DNA from: Albizia julibrissin
Lineage: Eukaryota > Streptophyta > Magnoliopsida > Fabales > Fabaceae
Reading direction: 5' to 3'
Length of the DNA stretch: 64,000 nt
Assembly: GCA_037074505.1 (NCBI GenBank)
Contig: CM073480.1
Location: forward strand, 7,938,501 to 8,002,500
The notes beneath the pieces were generated by a model, which saw nothing but the letters and a program-made list of their open reading frames with translations, searched no databases and was not told the DNA's origin. Shown one piece after another: positions 59,201-64,000 of the stretch (its first letter is position 1; each line of letters starts with the position of its first letter). The translations under genes and the position numbers were made by a program.

Positions 59201-60932
59201 AGGAGGGGATGCAGTAATACTTGAACGTATTTTATTCGCAACAAGAAAGTAAGGGGATCTTGGATGTTCCCGACTAGTCAATTTTAGAAAGTCTATCATT
59301 GCATATGAAGGCTTTTTCTTAACGTTTTTCCAAACTATATAGTAAATTAGAATTCATTTGTAGGAACTGCTATTAATGTCTAAGTTCAGACTGAGATTGT
59401 CATTATCCCATCGAAACAGTTTGTGAGATTAATCTTACTATACATACCTGTTTATATACTCTTATTATTCATTTTTGATACTGTAAATTAGCCAACTAAA
59501 ACAATGTTATTTGATTTCTTTTTCCAGGTCAACTACATAAATGCTCATGCAACTTCTACTCTTGCTGGTGACCTGGCAGAGATTAATGCTATCAAAAAGG
59601 TTTTCAAGAACACATCAGAGATCAAAATTAATGCCACAAAGGTATTACCCCACTCTTTAGATCATGCTGGTGAAAATTTCTGTCTTTCAGATTATAGCAG
59701 GTTATATTTGACTAATTTCCTGCCCATATACTGATGAATATATTCTTTTTGAATCAGTCAATGATAGGGCACTGCCTGGGTGCAGCTGGGGGTCTGGAAG
59801 CCATCGCCACAGTGAAAGCCATAACAACTGGATGGCTACATCCTTCAATCAATCAATTTGTATGTTTTTTTCAATGGTTATGATTGTGTGTTGTTAGGGA
59901 CAACAGATAGAGCATGAGTGCTCATGATGATAAATTATTGTATCTTGTCAGTTTCAACATTTTCTTGTTTTTTTCCTTTTATTCATGGTAGTGGGGAACT
60001 TGTCTAGGAAGTGGATGCATTAGCGAAGTTTTTCTTCCTGAGGAGTTCATTAGACAATTTAGTATTTAGAAATTACTAGTTTACAAAAATTTTTCATGCT
60101 CTTGAGAACTCATTGCTATTATATGGCACTAATTTACATGGAATTTGTCAAACTGTGACGAGCAACTGATTTTTTTGGGTCTCATGCATTTTATTTGATC
60201 CCGTAGTATGCAAGTAACAAGCTTTTCTTGTTCCTATGGCTATCATTACGATACCAAGATGTCAAATGGTGTGTGCGTGGTGTTGCTTTTCTTTTGTTGG
60301 GTAATTGGGTAGGACAGGATGGTTTGTGGTGCTTTGGAAATTATTTCAATTTCAAAATCGTTTGGTCGCATTTGCAGATAGTAATCAAAATATGAGATCT
60401 TTCCATTTGATTGTGTGTGTGTGAACCCTACAAAATTATTCTGTTTCATAGCCAGAATGAAATGATTTGAGTGTTAGTGAAGCAGTTATAATATGTGTTT
60501 GTTCTTGAGTGCAGAACCCTGAGCCTTCAGTTGATTTTGATACAGTTGCAAACATAAAGCAGCAACATGAAGTGAATGTTGGTGAGCTTCCAAATGTTTT
60601 ACTACCCTGATATTTTCTTAGATACTGAACTGAGATTTCTCTAAATTGTTTAGCCGCTCTGGCTTAGGTCCTTAAAAAATAGTTATACGAGCTAATCCCT
60701 GAAAATCATAAATTCTTACACTTCTGTTATTTTTGGAGACTAAATGGTCATTTGTTGATTTTCTAGGACTGAAAACTAAAGATGATTAAACTGTTAATTT
60801 AGTACCTTTGTCCAAGGATTAGGGTCTGTATTTGTAAATATAATGGCTATTTATTTTATTTCAGGCATTTCAAATTCCTTTGGATTTGGTGGACACAATT
60901 CTGTCGTGGCCTTCTCTGCCTTCAAGCCTTGA
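56230..60932 (+). CDS. KASI: 3-oxoacyl-[acyl-carrier-protein] synthase I, plastid (KAS I), copy B
   Basis: Exons 56230-56670, 57583-58014, 58525-58698, 59528-59641, 59758-59859, 60515-60581 and 60865-60932 give 465 residues with all junctions GT/AG and in phase. The enzyme condenses malonyl-ACP with acyl-ACP (C4 to C16) in the plastid stroma. The N-terminus MQALQSPTLRVSPLDPLRKS is a Ser/Arg-rich transit peptide; the mature domain starts near KREKDPKKR-like sequence followed by IVITGMGLASVFGNDVD. Catalytic residues are all present: Cys216 in STACATSN, His356 in NAHATST, Lys387 in INATKS and His392 in GHCLGAAGG. The C-terminus is SNSFGFGGHNSVVAFSAFKP. An upstream in-frame ATG at 56128 was rejected as start because copy A and the family begin at M-x-ALQSP. 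Intron 2 contains a tandem duplication (58183-58439). Confidence 0.96.
58183..58439 (+). repeat. Tandem duplication inside KAS I copy B intron 2
   Basis: Two units of about 125 bp (58183-58306 and 58314-58439) share GATATGGATAGGCA, TGTCAAGGTTAGTGTTTATG and TTCCTAGGCAAAATAAGACC. Copy A intron 2 has a single equivalent near 31300-31435. Confidence 0.8.
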
Positions 60933-62896
60933 GTTGTTCAGCTTTTCCACACTTCATATAGAATGAGTCTTAATTGATTGAGATTTTGTCCTTTATTCAT
61001 TTCTGAGGCTGCTTCTCTGAATTCTTAGTCGGTAATTACTAAAAAAGGGAAACCCATAGTTTTGTGGTTTTAGAAATCTGATAGCGTGAGGACCACTTTG
61101 GTGTAGTGACTTATGAATAAAGTGCTTGGCCTAATTGATCTGATTTTTCTGTTGGTTCTAAAAATTTATGTACAAGATTGAAAGATCTTCTTCCCTTGAG
61201 CTTTCCCTCACTTCTCATTGAGGTAGTTATTAAGCTTGAACCTGAATGAGGAAGCACTTACACATGCAAAAAACAAAGCTGTATTTTTGCAATACGCTTC
61301 TGTTGCTTTTAGATACCACATGACACTTCAAATTGCAAGTGAAATTCTTTTATTTTTCGAGGCAAGAACATTCATATTCTATTGTGTTTCTATTGTTTAA
61401 GTGTTTCTTAGCCTCTTAGGTGATTGTTGTTAGAATCACTTCTTAATATGTAAATTACTAAAAAAAATGGCATAAATTAGCGTGATAAGTACACAATTTT
61501 GGCAACAATCCATTTCGTCATTCCACCAAAGTTCCTTCCAGCCTTCATCGTCATCGCAGTCCTTATCACTGCATGTGGCTAAAAACGAAAATCTAAGCCA
61601 CGTTGTATGAGTGACTTTAGTATACTATCCTTTCAACTTTTATTACTCTTAGAAATTGTTTTTTCTACATAATTTCTAGGGTACGAGATAAGTATGTAGG
61701 AAAAGTTTTATCTTCACTTACGTAAACATGATTTTTGAATGTCAACGCAAACAGGTCCAACATGAAAAAGTTCCCACCAGCCTTCGTGGTCTTCATAGTT
61801 CTTATTGCAGTTCATATCATCTCTAAATATATTTTATATTAAAAATTAAAAAGAATAGTACATGAGACATGCTTCAAACCTAACGAAGGTTAAGAGCACA
61901 TGCTTTTATGAACAGAGCACAAAAAAGAAAAAATTTGGAGAAATATCATTGAAATTTGAAAATCTCAACAACTGATTTCCTATTAAAATTAGTTATGAAT
62001 TGCTAATTAAGTGTACTATTTAATACCTAATGTATTGTAGAAAACAAAATTGATTTGAGATTTTAATATTTTGAAGGTTTTTTTTTTGAATTGTAAAAAA
62101 AGATCATGCATGCACTCTAGCCACACATCTTTATTGGCACATGTTGAAAAATATAGCAGGTGAAGAATATAAGCAATTCAAACTATATCCATGTGAAATG
62201 TTGTTTTACAACTTGTTCCGTATGAACATTGCAAGGGTTAACATTATACAATTTGATTGAATTTTTATTTTGGTTCTTATACTTTTAACATGTTTTGATT
62301 TTGTTTTTTATAAGTTAAAGTCATTAAACTCAGACTAAGTTCTTCTAAAATTATATAGACAGTAAAACCACGATTTGAAATTATATGGGTCAAAATTAAA
62401 ATTCAATCAAACTATAAGAACTAAGAATATTATTAACCTAGTTTACAATAATAAAATATAAAAGCAAATGATTCCATCAACAATAAGTGACCATTATATT
62501 CACATTTATATGGTCTTTGAATTGGCATGCCACTCAATTACATTGAGGAGACTAAACTCGGCACAAGTTTATCTCCATATGATTTTTTTTATATGTAAGT
62601 TAGCTTGAAGACTCGGTAATTGTCTCCCCCTCTCATGTTTTTTTATTAATTCATCTGTATTCAGCATACAGGAATAGGCCTACAGGCTACAATGGGGAAC
62701 CTCACTTATTTTAAGTAATTCTCAGTTATATAGTTTTTATTTAGAATAACGATTAAATCTTTTAAAAATAAGTTTTTCAATTGTGATTTATGGTATACGA
62801 GGTAAGTATGTAAGATGAGTGTTGTCTCAACTTACGTGTATAAACGCTTTTGAGATTACCAATCGTGATCCCAAACATGCTTTTAGAATTAAAATC
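60933..62896. other. KAS I copy B 3' flank and intergenic DNA
   Basis: The first 250-300 bases are probably 3' untranslated. No gene follows. 62235-62438 has weak inverted ends (GGGTTAACATTATACAATTT against AATATTATTAACC) like the other GGGTTA elements. 62730-62880 belongs to the MITE family of 18423-18640. Confidence 0.45.
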
Positions 62897-63173
62897 CAGG
62901 TTTGTGAACCTGAATCGGACCGGCCCAGCAGGTTTGGCCAGAGAACCAGCGACCCGGCGGCCAAACCGCGTTGGTTTGGTGACCGGTCCGGTTTGACATT
63001 TTTTTATTTTAAAAAAAGTAATTTTTTTTAATTTTTTTTAGAATTTTATATAAATAAGCCTAAAATATTCAATTTCTCACCGATTTAGCTTCGGTTTAAC
63101 TACAATCTGACCCACTAACCCTTAACTCAGTATCTCGACCCATTTAATGATCAGTCTGGATTTCAAAACCTTG
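62897..63173 (-). mobile_element. CCGG-rich MITE, copy 4
   Basis: 277 bp in inverse orientation to the other copies: the CCGG cluster comes first and the CCCACTAACCCTTAACTCAG block last. The ends CAGGTTTGTGAACCTGAATC and GGATTTCAAAACCTTG are imperfect inverted repeats. The flanks ATTAAAATC (62888-62896) and ATCAAAATA (63174-63182) agree at 7 of 9 bases. Confidence 0.7.
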
Positions 63174-63452
63174 ATCAAAATATGAGACTGCTGATTAAAC
63201 CGAAACAACCCACATTGAATTAATTAAGCGCTTAGTGGTTGTCAGATGTCCTTTGCAAGGGACTCACTCTTATGTGTTCAATAGCTATTAAAATTAACCA
63301 TTGAAACTTGACTCTAGCCGACCGGTGTAGAAGCGGGTCGATCCAACCCAACTAGCTCTATCAAACCGGAGTTATCGAGCTTTGGCCTTTGTGGTAGACA
63401 CCAACGGACCACCCCGAGCGGCACGTGTAGCTTCTCTCGACGAGGAACACAC
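63174..63452 (+). promoter_or_regulatory. Probable promoter and leader of the gene at 63453
   Basis: About 280 bases, becoming GC-richer towards the ATG. GCACGTGTAG at 63421 contains a G-box core (CACGTG). No other gene is seen. Confidence 0.35.
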
Positions 63453-63547
63453 ATGGCGAAGGAAGCTACGCGGTCGCGAAAGAGGTCTCTCTCATCACCC
63501 ACTGCTTCTGCTTCTCATGAACACTCTACAAGAACTTCTTCTGACGG
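63453..63547 (+). CDS. First exon of an unidentified gene, continues past the window
   Basis: The ATG at 63453 opens MAKEATRSRKRSLSSPTASA, followed by a Ser/Thr/His stretch, and the frame runs to GACGG|GTAAGCATTTC, a good donor at 63548. The 95-nt exon would leave the frame open by two bases. The basic, Ser-rich start suggests a nuclear protein, but the family is not recognised. The next exon is not seen before 64000. Confidence 0.45.
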
Positions 63548-64000
63548 GTAAGCATTTCACTGTACTCTTTTTTTAGTCGCTTGTGCATCATTTCTCTCGC
63601 TTCGTTCCTTGACTCTCGTCACTATTTTGGAGTGCCATTGATTTTTTATCTGGTTTCCAACGGAATCCAGCAACTTCGACTATATTTTAGGTTTGCTTTA
63701 TTTTATTTTGTCAACGTAACTTGTTTCAATTGAGTGTTGGGTTTCACCTATTCGCCTCATGATTCAATGGTTGAAAAATTTTGGTTCCCTCTTAAACATT
63801 TGAATATGCATTTAATTGATAACAATTGAACTGGGGAAATGGCTAAATGGATTATTAAAGAAGGTTGGGACCTGGGACTAAGTTTTTGGATTTACCAGTT
63901 TGTCTTTTGTTTCAATACTGGGAAAATGAATTTTGTTGTTTGGGTTTAATTCTGTCTTTGTAAAAATTTTGCTCCCTATAGAGATTACTTAAAATTTAAT
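63548..64000 (+). other. Probable intron 1 of the gene at 63453
   Basis: T-rich sequence typical of a plant intron (for example TTTTATTTTATTTTG near 63700). No exon is recognised before the window ends. Confidence 0.35.

Overview
This 64 kb window is plant nuclear DNA, most likely from a eudicot. Genes have many short exons with GT/AG introns, the DNA between them is AT-rich and full of transposons, and the recognisable proteins are plant versions of eukaryotic genes. The species cannot be named from the sequence. All gene models below were made by hand, joining exons at splice sites and checking reading-frame phase and family homology.

Layout. 1-3507 is the right end of a decayed CACTA (En/Spm) element that cuts into a MuDR-like transposase pseudogene (3508-4671). 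5658-7655 is a CCDC174-like coiled-coil gene. 7.7-10.5 kb holds a MITE and a 1.4 kb Mutator-like inverted-repeat element. A tRNA-Leu(CAA) at 10580 is followed by a gene-dense block of cell-division functions: a UVI4/OSD1 (POLYCHOME) APC/C-inhibitor gene (+, 11176-12717), Aurora kinase 3 (-, 14408-16968) and MCM3 (-, 19513-24580, E2F sites upstream). 24.6-29.2 kb is repeats. 29235-32948 (-) and 56230-60932 (+) are two complete KAS I (3-oxoacyl-ACP synthase I) genes, head to head, with identical intron positions. The 23 kb between them is almost all transposable elements: two adjacent foldback elements with very long arms (33845-35737 and 35762-37394), several MITEs, and an 8.7 kb CACTA element (41645-50303) that contains a decayed PIF/Harbinger element and a smaller inverted-repeat element. 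Pieces of the MCM3 5' region are scattered at 33.37, 37.43 and 39.49 kb, so this area is a broken segmental duplication. 52438-53149 is an orphan first exon. The window ends with the first exon of an unidentified gene (63453-63547, +).

Function. UVI4/OSD1 restrains the anaphase-promoting complex, Aurora 3 acts on chromosomes in mitosis, and MCM3 is a subunit of the replicative helicase, so three proliferation genes lie within about 13.5 kb. KAS I elongates fatty acids in plastids. The KAS copy at 56 kb has all catalytic residues. The copy at 29 kb has an open frame, but its second catalytic histidine has become asparagine, so it is unlikely to be an ordinary condensing enzyme. The palindromes, the KAS paralogue and the dispersed MCM3 fragments are the most unusual items; no clearly new multi-gene system was found.
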